Source: Echinarachnius parma
Lineage: Eukaryota; Echinodermata; Echinoidea; Clypeasteroida; Echinarachniidae
DNA length: 64,000 bases
Direction of reading: 5' to 3'
Assembly (NCBI GenBank): GCA_037951105.1
Contig: JBAMJV010002074.1
Span: 1 to 64,000, forward strand
The notes beneath the pieces were generated by a model. That model saw nothing but the letters and a program-made list of their open reading frames with translations, searched no databases and had not been told where the DNA came from. Made by a program: the position numbers and the translations under genes. This document shows positions 44,989-58,700 of the stretch, one piece after another (position 1 is the stretch's first letter; every line of letters begins with the position of its first letter).

Positions 44989-46200
44989 TTTTAGTTGTTG
45001 TTATCCAGAGGCAGCAGAGGTTAAAACAAGTTGTACTGAAATCCAACGCAATGGTATAGTGCATTACATAACTTCACATCAAGAAGACTGTAATAAGCAT
45101 TAATAGCACAAGCCCATATTCGATGTTAATGCTCTGCAACAGTCGCAATACAACACACACAATGATAATCCTGGTTTATGAGTCAATTCCATAATTGCAT
45201 AAAAGGCAGAAATATGTCATTATCATCCCACGCAACGACTGAGTAATCAGCGTGTAACCCGCACACACCCATTCCAAATACTCTCCCCCCCAAAAAAACG
45301 ACCCGCGTTTTGTGTCAACATAAGGCCAAAGACCTTGCAGTACTAGAGCTCCAGATTCACACGCTTAGGCAATCACCATCAGGCCTATGAACACGAACAG
45401 TTTAAGCTGCTCGAACTGTTGAGTTAATTTACCCCTTACTCCTCTCTGTCTCGTCGCGCATGACATCCCCCTAGGGCGGGCATTGTTCTCAGACAATGGG
45501 GGAGATCATAGGCTGGTTTACCATCCATGGTAGCAGGGACAGAGTCAACAGAGCGTGCAGAAAACTAAACGTCCTGGTTTGTATGCACTTTTTAGTCTTC
45601 AGACGGAACAGACTGCAGTATTAAGCAAATTCTTTTAGGAAGACCAATAACTTATGTTAGCATAGAGAATGCAGTGGGATTATAGGTGTATCACTTTCGG
45701 GCCCAGTATGTTACATCTACAGAGTCAAACATTAAATACAAAAATTGTTATTTAGGATAATTATTACAGTGCAGACTCAAAATCTGTTCTGAATTATAAT
45801 TTTATTTTCTCAAGAGTATCCTACAATAGACCCATCAAGATCCAGTGGTCCCAAAGATATACTAAGGCTCTGGTCTATGTAGAATGGGTGTTATAGTTGG
45901 ATACCATGTATTTTATGCTGAAAACATTACAAAAATGTACATATTTAACACTAACTTGTGACAATTTAGTGTGTTAATGTGAGAATTTGATGTTTGGAAA
46001 TAATCTGATAATCCGAATTTATGGATTTTGAGTAAAGTCGCAATATATAAATAAAGCATATAACATAAATCAATTAAGGACTGGACTACAATTAATAAGG
46101 GATCTATAAAGACAATGCTAACACATTCCTGAACTGCAAGGTTTCGAAAGCTTCCCCATGCAGCACTAAGACTGATAGAAGAAACATCACTAGTATTTTT
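44989..46200. other. 5' flank of the pseudokinase/ECM29-like gene
   Basis: The 5' UTR and promoter should lie here. I see no convincing TATA box or CpG-rich block. Confidence 0.35.
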
Positions 46201-46319
46201 CTCACACAAACTGGTTTTGATCGGGTGCAGAGTTCACATTATCTACACTTTCTGTGCAAATATATGCCTCTTACACAGACAAGAGCTATCCTTGGGTCGA
46301 GAGTAAACACTTCATACTG

Positions 46320-46780
46320 CAGAAATGGTTTCTCATCTTTATTCAAAAACTCCTTCTTGAGAATAGCACACAAGCTTTCCATATATCATATTGTTACGTC
46401 CATTTTTATTCTCTTTTCTTTTCTTTTTTTACAGATAGGAATCCTCATCTTTATTTATCTTCTCCTGATAGCAGACAAGTTTTACAAGCTTTTCATTGTC
46501 CTTTTTAATGTCCAACATATTTCTTTTAATATATTTGTTTTTATACAAAAATGTTGAATCAACTTTATTCAACTTCTCTTGATAGCAGACTAGTCTAACA
46601 AGCTTTCCATTGTCTTTGTTGATATCTAACATATATATATATTTTTTTTTTTTTAAATACAAAAATGTTTTTTTGTTATCTTTATTCATCTTCTCTTGAT
46701 AGCAGACTAGTTTTTACAAGCTTTCTATTGTATTTTTTGATTTTCAACATTTTGTTTTTTTTTAAATACAGATATTAGGT
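46320..46780. repeat. tandem repeat of about 118 bp, about four copies
   Basis: The unit holds ATCTTTATTCA, CTTCTC(T/C)TGATAGCAGAC and ACAAGCTTT(C/T)CATTGT. A lone half-copy at 47,346-47,395 suggests the array was split by the repeat at about 46,785-47,345. Confidence 0.8.
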
Positions 46781-46784
46781 TGTT

Positions 46785-47350
46785 ATCTTAAAGTGACAAA
46801 GGTAAAGTGTCTAACTCCATGAATAATACTTGGAGCTTCCTCGTTTCTCTTCTGCCGTGTTGTTTAGCTTATGGTAAGAGAAGAATAAAATAGGGTTCGG
46901 TTTTTTCAAATGTCCCTTTAGTATGAAGATAATTATCATTGAAAATCATTATTTAAAAAGCGACGGTTAGCTAACGGTATTGATAAAAAGTACAATTGAC
47001 GTCGCTGAATACGTCCTGCCAGCGCGCGTGATAAATTTTCCCGACCCACTGAACTTTGAGCCTAGTGTGCGCAAATTCCATGAATTCCGTACCGTCTGTA
47101 GCTATACAAGGGTGGGATATCGTCAAGATCAAACGGATGATTTTTACTGCAACAAATCTACAACAGACCATCAGTATTCGGTGATAAAATATGAACTCAA
47201 TAGTCGTCTTTTCACTAGGAAAACAGTGTTCGTTTTCTTTCAAACTTTCACAAATCTTTCAATTCTATTTTACAATGATATTGATATAGGATTGAAGTCT
47301 CAAATGTCAGTTTGTGCAATATCTGACACTTTACACGGATCACTTTAAAT
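46785..47350 (+). repeat. GATCCATTAAC-family repeat, copy 4
   Basis: It shares GTTTAGCTTATGGTAA, ATTGAAGTCTCAAATGT and a GGATCACTTTAA end with the other copies. It contains no gene. Confidence 0.5.
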
Positions 47351-47425
47351 CTTCTCATCTTGATAGTAAACTAGCGTACAAGATTTGTAATGGGTTCTGA
47401 AAACATGTTATTCATAGCAACCTTA

Positions 47426-49440
47426 GGGCAATTCCAAGCAAACGCCGTGACGGTCAGAGGGTGTTTCTCACAATGAAAGTCCAAATAACTCATAAAATCT
47501 AAATATCTAGAACCAACTTTTGATATGCATCTGTAACCACTATCCTGCCAATAATTTACAATAGGCAAGAAAACCAAAATTCCCAATAAATTATTAATTA
47601 TGAATATCAATATCTGCCGTAACGCCGTGACGGCAAAAAGACATGGGTTTCTTACATGCTAAGAAACTAAGTAAACTCTGTGAACTACAGGAACATTTTG
47701 CACTTTTGTCACATTGATTCTTTGTACTAGACATCAAGCTAGAACATCCAAATAAAAATGTAGAAAAAATCCAATGCTCATAGTAAATATGATATCATAA
47801 ATGTATCTATGCACTGTAACGCCGTGACTGTAACGCCGTGACCTCTGAATTGTACATGTTATATATATGGGAGATATTAAAGAGATGAATAATATGATAT
47901 AATTTTAATGTAGTGATCCAGAATCAATAAAGAACTAGATGAATGGGTGATATAACCAAGATGCTATTAAATGATCATCCGCATGACACAAATTTGCAGC
48001 ACAGCGCCCTCTATTGATCAAAAAATCTTTTAGGACATAATTGAAATTCTTATCTATTTCAGAAGTTAGTTAATGGAACCATCAAATATTAAAACCAAAA
48101 TACATATACTTAAATGTAACATTGAAATATGAGACCTTTGACATCTGACCTTTGACCTTGTTTCTCAAAATAACATACAAATGTTTAATTTTTGGTCTGC
48201 ACAGTGCATATTTGCAAGTGATTTGTTTCATGTAACATGATTTCAGAGTTAGTAAATGTTTGTTTTTTAATTGGTAATTATCCGAGTGACCTTTGACCTG
48301 TGCCCCAAACAGTTTCAGAAAATTGTCTTTTACCTACAGTACTCTTTCTAACATTGATTCTGGAACTTAATTGTGAGAACAAAAAACAACAACAATATTT
48401 TGACCTGTTGACCTATGACCTCCCATGACCCCATTCCCTAATCAGGTCATATACTTCACTGGACGCATACCAGTATTATTATCATGTTATCCTTCAAGGA
48501 TTCTCAAACTATCTTGATAATAATATAATTTTTGCATATTTGTTAGCTATGTGACCTTTGACCTTTGACCTCATGGACCAAAATCATATCCAATAATCCG
48601 TACCTCTAAATACATGGATTGTACAAAGTTTGAACGAAATCCATCCAACGATTCTTGAGATATTGCAAAAAAAAAGAACACTGATGTACAGATCACATAC
48701 AGACAGACGGACATACAACCAATACACATACATGACTCAGGTAACTTTGAGATGGAAACATTATCAACTGACCCTATTCATATAATTATAGCATGAGCAA
48801 TGCCCAAGCATACCTACAAAAAATATCTTACACTATTTGATTATGTCTACTGTGTTATGTCAATGGGAATCCAGTAGGTAGCGTCACGGCGTTACACAAA
48901 ACGTAACACCGTGACCAAAGTGATATTGATTATATTAATAAGTGGTAAAAGATAATGCTGCTATTCAGCATGCATATTATAGCTCTATGGGCTAATACAG
49001 AGAAAACAAAAAATTATTTCATTCCCATTCATATTTTTCCAGAAATATTAAAAATATATGTTTTTAGTGTAACGCCGTGACATATTAATGATTGTAAATG
49101 AGACAGTCACTGAAGCGGAACGAAGAGCGAAAATGACGAAATTGATATCTTTCTGAAAAATTGAAGCAATGATCCTATCAACACTGAAATAAAATGTTAT
49201 GAAAACTCCTTTTCGCAGTTCTTTTATGCTTAATATTTAATTGAATGTTTTGTGAAAATAACTGAAAATTAATTTATGCTATATATTAACAATAAAATAA
49301 TAGTTTACAATTTTTTTTTTCAAAAACAAAATACATTTTTGGAAAGTTCAATCTTTTAGCTTTCATTTGATACCAAATTTGTTATGGTACAATGAATTTG
49401 AAAAATCAGTGGTTATGTCAATGTTTGCTTGGAATTGCCC
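47426..49440. mobile_element. 2.0-kb non-autonomous DNA element with GCCGTGAC motifs
   Basis: The termini GGGCAATTCCAAGCAAAC and its exact mirror are flanked by CTTA on both sides (possible TTA or CTTA target duplication). GCCGTGAC occurs at 47,444, 47,624, 47,821, 47,834 and 49,074, and inverted at 48,882, usually preceded by TAAC. TGACCTTTGACC motifs at 48,146-48,572 and a stretch reading GTTTGAACGAAATCCATCC belong to an older repeat inside. No transposase frame. Confidence 0.75.
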
Positions 49441-52140
49441 CTTACCAAAAATACCTGTACAAATAATAGTTAATTGGAGATAATGTTATCAAACCTGCTT
49501 AAAAACAATGAAATGATAAGAAACGTGGGTAACTGTAATCATATATCTTCAAATATATACCTTAAATGTATGCAATGAGAAGGGCAATTCAATAGACAAC
49601 ACTACATGTATGTGTTGTCTAGGATGATAGCTAGGTTTATCTTTAAAATGACAATTACATTTATCGGTTTGTGTATGTATTTCTGGTACACATTGCGAAA
49701 AAAAAGAATATTACAGAAACTTTGCGCACACAATGTTCAGGTACTCCTGTGATCTTTGGATAGTTTTTATTTAACAGTTTTAACAGTAAACCAAAATTAT
49801 TTAATTTTTTGTCCTAGTAGTATACACATCAAATCAATAGTTCTACCAAAAGAAAATCATATTTGTCTATACAGACTGCTAACAATCAATATGACTAACA
49901 CAATGAAAAACAATATAAGGGTGTGTCTGTCATATTGTACAAACACTAAGTAAATAAAACCTCTTCACTATTCACTACTAAATGTTACAACTGGATTTGT
50001 GTACATACCCATGGATTCAGTACTATTTCCATTTTCGTTGATATTCGTTATCACACTTGAGCACATGCAAATCATATTTTATCTGGAGAGTTTAATATCC
50101 AAATGGTACATTGCACTCCTCACTATAACAATTTCTACATATTATATGAATTAGCACTTTCATGTTCATTCATGCGGTTTGTTCTGAAAAGAACTTATCT
50201 AAATTTGCATTCTTCTATCTTGAGTTATTTTTACAAATTTTGAATTTACTTAATTCATTCTAATCCATTCAAGCTTGTATTGCTTAAATGGTAAGGGTAC
50301 GTTAATGGTGCACGTACGTCATCATATTTGTTAATAATTTGTACAAGTCAATGTCATCAAATTCTTGTTCATTCATCTATGCATGAACTTGGGTTAAAAT
50401 ACACATAGTATGCCGGGTTTTCTTTTGATTATTCACAACTGAACTAATTTGTAACCTTTTAGGCTTTGAATTTGGCTTTGATAACAAAAAGAGACAAATG
50501 CCGCCTACACCCAATTGTGTGATCCACAGTTATGTAAATAAAATTTAAGACTCCATATTTCTTTCACTCTGATTTTTTTGTTACATACTCATCCCATTGT
50601 TTAATTGTTTGGTTTATAATTTTGCACTTGTTATACTAGTAAGAAATATGTGTAAGTGGGCTGATTCTGACATGCCTTCTTGAACACACAAAATGTTGGT
50701 CATTCATTTTTCAAATTCCTTTCTCGTTTCGCTTAGTGCATTAAACAAATATTGCTGGAAATAACCGGTAATCGACCCAAGTACATGTTGGAACATAGAC
50801 TGCAACTGAAACTTATCCAAGGCCTAAATCCTGTTCCTTTCACGAGTTTACAATGTGTTTCCATTATCTTTTTCTCCTTTATTTATCTATCTGTATTTAA
50901 TCAACATTATTTGATTAATACTGTTTTCCCCTTTCTTTCGTTTATTTATTTGCATGTCTAATTACGCATTGAATGCATATTGCAAAGAGAATCTATGGAT
51001 ATATCTAATTTTGCTTCCCCATTTTAATAGGATACATCCCTCTTTTTTTCGCTGCAAAGTGATGACATAAAAGTAACAATTGCTGCATATTTCAATAGTA
51101 GTTCTGTATTCTACTCTAACCTACTATTCAGGCCCACAACTGAATGCATGGATTTAACTCAAAGATAAACACACACACAAGACGCTTTACAACCTATACA
51201 TAAATTTTAAAGAAAAAAAATAATAACTTAAATTATGAGGCAATTTGCTGTTTACATATATTTGCTGTCATTGTTCGGCAGTACACTTTTGCCGACCCAT
51301 TACACAGCTACAATTATTTGCGGTTTTCAAAAGCGGAATATTTCTATTTGTCAAATAAAAAAGGCATCAATAAGGAAATTACTCTGGCATGAACTGCTGA
51401 GGGTTCTCTGGTAAGCAATTCAAATACCACCCAAGAGGGCAGTATTGTTGTAGCTATCCTTATCAAGATTGGCTGATTCGGCAGTGAATTAAATAAATCT
51501 GGATACATACTCTCTCTTATAGTATAATTCCATACATTTTGCCCTTTCTGTACCAATTGCATATTAACCTGAATCAGTGGGTGTCATGTTTCAAATCGAT
51601 GGGAATCATAGTTTTAATAAGCAACAGGTTTTTACTTTTATTAATGCAGACCATTTTATTAAATGCATCATTGTTCACACTCTATGTCTGATCATTATGT
51701 GTGGATATACATACTGTATGTTACTTGATAAGTAACCAGTGAACAAAATTACTTGTAACTGACAATTTAATACACATCTTATCTTATCTAAATTTCACTC
51801 AACATACATGCGATTTCATAAATCTGTAATAACACAATATGCATACAAACACATTCACACTTATAACTGAAATTTAAAAATTACCAATTGACCATCAAAT
51901 TCTCTCTTTCACATTCCCTTTGACATGCACCCCACTTTCTCTATGATATATCTCACTCTCTTTCACATACATAATATACATACACACATTAATAAACAAA
52001 ATAATTCTCAGATATTACACATTATCTCCTACCCCTCTCTCTCTTTCAAAGAATCACACTACCACGCCCATGCACCAACATCACCACCACCACCATCAGT
52101 AACAACACCACCATCAACAACACCACCAACAATAACACCA
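49441..52140. other. AT-rich non-coding stretch
   Basis: No exon is supported. The last exon and 3' UTR of the minus-strand mucin gene could lie in the right part of this stretch. Nothing else is recognised. Confidence 0.35.
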
Positions 52141-52145
52141 TCACT
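52072..52145. repeat. CAC/AAC-rich trinucleotide repeat
   Basis: Imperfect ACC, ATC and AAC units. On the minus strand one frame would read Gly/Val/Asp-rich, so a coding role as mucin tail cannot be excluded but is unproven. Confidence 0.7.
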
Positions 52146-52344
52146 GTTGCCGCGGCAACCAAACCAAGACCCATGGATGAGGCTGTCTGGGAGTCACAGA
52201 TGAGATGAAACACCATTCATTTATTCTTGAAATGCAGGTAGATATCCCTCTCCCATTCTTCCTATATCTCTCTTTCTTCATACACACACAAACATCTTTC
52301 AGAAATGGAATTATGTTACAAATGAAGATGAGCAAAGGAAATAG

Positions 52345-52415
52345 AGTTTCCTTAGAATTCGAACTAGAACTCCGGATTGCTAGACCAATGCTCTATCAAC
52401 TGAGCTAGAAAACCC
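52345..52415 (-). repeat. tRNA-like sequence (SINE head or tRNA relic)
   Basis: The minus strand reads TAGCTCAGTTGATAGAGC (D arm and A box) and AGTTCGAATTC (weak B box), with a possible acceptor pairing GGGTTT/AAACTC. The T arm and anticodon stem do not pair well, so a tRNA-derived SINE or decayed tRNA is likelier than a working tRNA. Confidence 0.5.
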
Positions 52416-52524
52416 TTGTTATGTTTGCTCGTCCCTGATACCCCCTTTTTAAAAGAAGAGCGTATTTAGCAAAATTCATTACCGTGTAAAAAAGGGAACT
52501 ATGAATAGTAAGAATCACACTCAC

Positions 52525-52715
52525 CCTAATTCCAAATCCATAGCGCCCGCCAACCTCGGCGTCCTTGAATGGCAGTCTGACGGAGTCACGACGTCGGAGC
52601 ACCATGATGATGACGAGGATGAAGAGGACGAAGGCGACGATGGCTACGAACACCAGAACCCAGATGAGAATCGAAGTTGGTAGTGTCGATCGCACTGCAC
52701 CAACATCCGGAGTGG
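52525..52715 (-). CDS. mucin exon: transmembrane segment
   Basis: Acceptor ATAAAACAG and donor AGG/GTGAGT. After ATPDVGAVRSTLPTS comes a hydrophobic run of about 25 residues (ILIWVLVFVAIVAF...VIIMVL), then the stop-transfer RRRDSVRLPFK and DAEVGGRYGFGIR. It enters in phase 1 and ends in phase 0. Confidence 0.9.
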
Positions 52716-55700
52716 CTGTTTTATTTCATCATGAACAGAAGGAAAGAACATGAGAACATGTACATAAATTTACAAATTAATTGCTTTTCTCGTGACAATT
52801 AGGATGAATACTACCATTTTGTTGGTACTAACTGCACAATGTTTTATCTCAGCAAGAACTGAAATTAACAATTTATACAAACTCTTAACATTATATTTTT
52901 CTTCAACTTTTAAACTATTTCATTAATTGAGAATATGATGCAAACCTCTGCATCCTTGTTCATTTTTTCTGAACATCCAGCTTTTTAACATTCAGATTGA
53001 CACATTAAAAAAATAAGACAATGCGATAATGTGCAAACAATATTTATGAAATTACATAATGCATCAGTTTATGGCTTTAGTATGTCTCAAATTGTGTAAA
53101 CTGTGTTTTGGGGGATTGGGTTATATTTCTTTACTTTTGGAGTAAGAGAAAATCTAAGAATATATCTTATTTAATTTATACCTTCTAGAGTCTGTACTCC
53201 CTTCTGCAAAGAAATGATCTGTGTGTCATCAGCGTAAACGGCCAACAGCCGAATAAAGTATAGTGTGTCTGCCTCCAGACCGGTGATGGTAAACTCCCGG
53301 ACATTGGGACCGACGAGACTAGAGGAGCTCCAGCTATCTGGCCCTTGGGATCTGGTCTCAAAGACAAAACCTCGGAAGTCCCCATCTTGGTCCCCTGGAT
53401 AGGTCCAGGAGAGGGTTATCTCTGTATCGGTCTTCTGAACGAGGTCCAGAACCAACAGTGAGGCTGGAGATGAATGAAATAGAAAAGTACATCACAACAA
53501 CCGCACATTATTGTAAAGGACTTGTCCCCAAAATACTCACGATTGAGGTCTATCATGAAGAATGCATCTTATAAGAAAATTAAATGGTCTTGAACTGCAT
53601 GAATAAACTGCTATGTAAAAAAAAAATTGTTGTTTTTTCGAAAATGACCCACATCCAAGATGGAAGACTTCAATGAAAGAGTGAGCAGAAAGAAATCGTA
53701 AATACACATTTGAGATGAATAGAAACACTTTCATACAATATTTTCTGACTTGTAAATGTATTTCAAAGCAGGCAGACGGCTCAGTCAACAAGATTTTCAG
53801 CTCCAATTGATCATGTTAATGAAATTAATCAATATTAATATCAAAATCAATAATGTATTAACCCCTTGACTATGGGAACCGGTGGGTTGTGTGCAAAGTC
53901 TATGGAGATTTCAGAATCTCAAACAGAACTGGTAAAGATACTTTCATATTTAGTGTAAATTCCTGTTACTTGAATTTCCCAATCACCTAATAAATAAATG
54001 TATATTTTGTATACTGTAAACGTTATTTTCGCGTGATTAATATTTCGCGCTGAGCCACACAAAAACACATTAGCGGCTTTTTAATTTTGCGGCAGAGCAA
54101 GTGTTCACAGGCATTGCAAATCGCGCATTTATATTCGCGGACGCCGACTTCAGCGCAAAATCGCGAAAATTAACGCACCGCAAACATTACCACGTTTACA
54201 GTATATATTAACTATCTCTTCAAATGAGAGTGAACAGCCGTTACTTACATTGTTCACATGTAGGTCCATTATATCCATCAAGGCACCTGGGAATACAAAA
54301 GGAACATGCAATAATAATGAATTATAATTGAAAAATGTACATGAAAATTTAGTCAAATGTATCTTATAAGCACCGAATATAACCGCTTAGTAAATTTAGG
54401 ACATCTTCCATGTCAGAAACATTTACAATACAAACATTTACTACTTATTTGTTTTTAGGAATTGCATTATCTGATTGGACATCAAAATTCCACGCAAAAA
54501 TGCAAAATTGTAAAGAAAACACTGATCAAGCCAGTGATACAGGACAAAATTGAGTGTCAAGTTATAAGGCAAGCAGAAAAGAGTAATAATAATAGGTTGC
54601 TCTTCTATAGATACAGGACAAAATTGAGTGTCAAGTTATAAGGCAAGCAGAAAAGAGTACCCGGTACTTACTAGAGTCTGCATTACTTTTTAACATCATA
54701 AATGCAGCTTGTCTGATATCTTAGTGGTCACATGCATAAAGCTATGTGCAAAAAAATAGCCAGGCAAATTATAGCCTACATAGAGTCAAACTGCCTATAG
54801 TGGCTCTCAAGAGTGATCCCCTGCAGATGAAAGGAATGTTGTGTTACCCGTCTATACGTCGTTGTTTATTCATTGTGGATGACTATACACACATTTGACT
54901 GTACAGCGTTATGTAACCTGTCCACGGAGGTTACCTGTCTACAGTAGCCTCTTTTTTGTTTCCTTTTGGGGGTCGCTTTACACAAGTTTGACTGTATAGC
55001 TTATAGCGATAGCAGGAATAGTACTTACGTGCAAGAGAAGGAGTTATATCCACTGCCCGCACAGGTTGCTCCATTCAGACAGGGTTGGTCCATACCACAC
55101 GTGTCTTTGGCTGTAGTAGTATGAGAAACAAGAAAATCTTATAGGTTGTACCCTCTGCTACTTCATGCCAAATGTTTAGATAATAATCATTTATAATTCT
55201 AGAAGCACTTATAAAAGTACAAAGTACAACAAAGTGAAATAAGTGAATTTCACCTTCTTAAACCTATACCCATGGCAACTACCAAAAAAGCAAGAGGCAA
55301 AACATTAATACCATAACATTTTGCTCGCAATAATTATTGAAATAAAAAATATGTAGACAATAGGGCAAACATTAAATTAAAGGAGGATAATAAAGAGGCT
55401 TAAATCTACACATGACAGTTACCATCTACTGTGAATCTTTCTAGTGTGAAGACATTTCTGCTTTGGGAGTCAATCAGAAACGTGCTCTCGATGATCTGTG
55501 CACTGAAGATCTGTATGGCTTTTGCGACAGCTTGTGCTTCGGCGACTCCCGTCACGTTGAACGCCATGTCAGTGATGATGCTGCCATTAGTTACTCTCGT
55601 TACCCGACAACTTACACCTCCAGTGTTGATGGAGCGATCCTCGAAGTACTGCAACAGCTAAAAAAAGTAAAGTGAAAGTTATGGTAAATGTTATTATCTA

Positions 55701-58700
55701 TATAGCTTCGATTAAGTTCACCCTACATATTAAAGGGCAGATTACATACCCTGATAAAGAGATATTTTCAATATGACGGAATAAGAATAAGTGGAATCAT
55801 CACCAAACATATACGCAAAATCGGTGAAGAAGTGAGATAGTGCATGACTATTTAAAATGTATATTTCTATAAAATAAATTGCCACTGACTGCACTTTTCA
55901 TATTTGTTCTTTGTTTTGTACATTATGCTATAGAAAACATGGTTGTTGCTTTTTTTTCATTGCTAGAGAATTGCATAGTTATTGTTAAAGGTGTTGTCAC
56001 ATATCACCTGATATCGTAAATGGATGCCCGATGGATAGAAAATTTGTGAAATCAAGTTATTTGGCGGTAAATGTGGTCTCCATTGCTGCATGCATAAACA
56101 AATTCCGCCGGATAGAACAGCTAATACTATCCCGTGATATGTGACAAGGGCTTCAGGTCTATGCATTACCTTACACTAAAATTATTCCTCCGTGAAAATA
56201 CTTACAGCATTGCATAAATCCAACTGGTAGTCTCTGAACACTCGACTGTTCCGGTCTTGTAGCGCGGAAGAAACGAATGCATTTCTGCCATTTATTTCAA
56301 CAACGGCTGCCGTAGCTGTAATTTCTTCCACATCTAAATAAACATATCAAGATAATGAATGAGTTAAATACAGATCTATTGCTTCACAATAGAAATTTAT
56401 CAAAAAATAACTGACACTGATGTTTTTCTGACTAAAAAGTAAACACTAAGCACAATACTTTTAAATATGTCTTTCAAAATGTGCAAATTGAATACAAGGA
56501 AAGTTTGTTGTTTAACATAAATGTGGAAAGATAGCTTTCCAGTAGTCTACACAAAAATAACCTATGAAGCTATTAGAACATTGAGAAGAAAATGTGACAT
56601 TTTCAATACCATTACTATTTCCTACTCTTCATGTACTACACCTTGTTTATTTATACATGTACGCTTGTACAACAAGTTTTAATATCACTTGAGAGCTGAA
56701 ATTTGGAAACTTCAGGACTACCCAAACCAGAAAATTAAAATACTGCAACTTGTTAGCATTTCGTTATGACAGGCCATATCAGATTATGTTTAAGACAATT
56801 TTGATATATCAATACGACACAAACTTTTCTAACCCACAACAGATAAACATATTTTACATGTATGTATGCTGATATACATAAATAGAGTAAACACGAGAAC
56901 CAATGCTAGTAATTAACTTGTTGCCTTGTGGCCCAGTTGGGCAAGTTAAAACAAGACTTTCCTGAAACCTGAATCGGATGGCCCCAAACAAGGAAAACAA
57001 TAAAAAGTCTGCTATATTTTATCAATGGAATTCGGTGGTCAACCTTTGGGAGGTAGTTATTAGAGACCCCAGGCTTATTTTGAGCATTGACAAGTACAAT
57101 GTATTACTTCATATACTTACACTGACTTGGTGTAGGACCTCCAGGATATGCTGTAGTTGACTGGTGTCGTGTAGGAGCACTGTCACTTGTGGCTGGTTGT
57201 CCAGTTGCCCTGGTTGGTGTTCTGCCCTGTGTGGTAATATCCCTTGACCTAGTGGTAGCTTCTTGTCTGTTGGTGGTAGCTGGTTTTTCAGAATCTGTAG
57301 TGCCCACGGATGATTCTCCGGTCTGTGTTGTGACATCACGGGGTCTTGTGGTAGCATCTTGGCTCCTAGTGGTAGGTAACTTGTTAGAATCTGTAGTGCC
57401 ACCAGTACTGTCTCTACTTTGTGTGGTGACAACTCGTGGTCTAGTGGTAGCTTCTTGTCCACGGGTGGTAGCCGACTTCACAGAATCTGTAGTGGCACCA
57501 GATGATTCTCTACTTTGTGTGGTGACATCACCTGACCTAGTGGTAAGTTCTTGTCCACGGGTGGTAGCCAACTTCCCAGAATCTGTAGTGGCACCAGATG
57601 ATTCTCTACTTTGTGTGGTGACATCACCTGCCCTCGTGGTAGCCGACTTTGCAGAATCGGTAGTGGCACCTCCTGATTCTGTGGTGGAATCATGCAACCT
57701 GGTGGTAGCGGACTCAGTAGAGCCACTCATTGATGATTTACTTTGAGTGGTGGAATCACGATGTCTAGTGGTAGCATCTTGTCCACTGGTGGTAGCCGAC
57801 TTTGTAGAATCTGTGGTGCCACCCGTTAATTCTCTACCTTGTGTGGTGACATCACTTAACCTAGTGGTAGCTTGTCTTCTGGTGGTTACTGACTCTGTAC
57901 TGCCATTTGTCAATTCTTGTGTGGTGGCAGCAGGACGAGTCGTCACAATTTTGTCTGTTGCCATCTCTGTTGAAGCATCTGAAGATGTAGGTAACATGGT
58001 TTCAACCGCCATTGTTGTAACAGTTTCCTCTTCAATGACAGTTGTGACAACATCTGTGATAACAGTTGTAGAAATAACAGAAGAAACATTTGTGAACACA
58101 TCTGTTACTAGATCTGTGAACAGGTCTGTGATATCTGCCATCTCTGTGACTGCGGCTGAAGTTGTTGGTGTTATTGCTGGAGTCCCCATTGTGGTTATAT
58201 ATTCCTCCTCTACAATAGTTGTAAGAACATCTGTAATGATGTCAGGAGAAACATCTGTTACAACATCTGTAACCAATTCTGTGATATCAACCATCTCTGT
58301 TGGTGCCACTGATGCAGTTGGTTCTATTGTTGGATTCTCCATTGTGGTAGCGGAGTCCTCTTCAATGACAGTTGTGAGTACATCAGTGAAAATATCTGAA
58401 GAAACATCTGTGGACACATCTGTTACAGCAGCTGTAATATCTTCGGTCATGAGATCTGTTGCAACAGATGAATCAGTTGGTATCAACGAGTAATTCTCAA
58501 TTATTGTGATGTTTTCTTCTTCTACTACAGTTGTGAAAACATCTGTGACAATTTCAGTGATATCTTCCATCACTGACGTCGTTGGCATCATTGATGAATT
58601 CTCTACAGTGGTTACAGCTTCCTCTTCGATGACAGTTGTGAGAAAATCTGTTATAAAATCTGTTACAACTTCCATTTCTGTGACTACTACTGAAGAAGTT

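Noticed and set aside
44431-45103. Plus-strand open frames opposite exon 1 of the chimeric gene
   Set aside because: They are antisense shadows. The minus frame carries the kinase motif, a start codon with an upstream stop, and a good donor.
51344-51562. Minus-strand open frame of 72 codons
   Set aside because: No domain, no suitable splice sites and AT-rich composition; probably a chance frame.
52141-52192. Final coding exon of the mucin gene
   Set aside because: Two acceptors give short tails of different sequence and one gives a long hydrophobic run across a trinucleotide repeat. None is convincing, so no exon was called.
52345-52415. Functional tRNA gene
   Set aside because: The T arm and anticodon stem do not pair properly; it is better explained as a tRNA-derived SINE head or relic.
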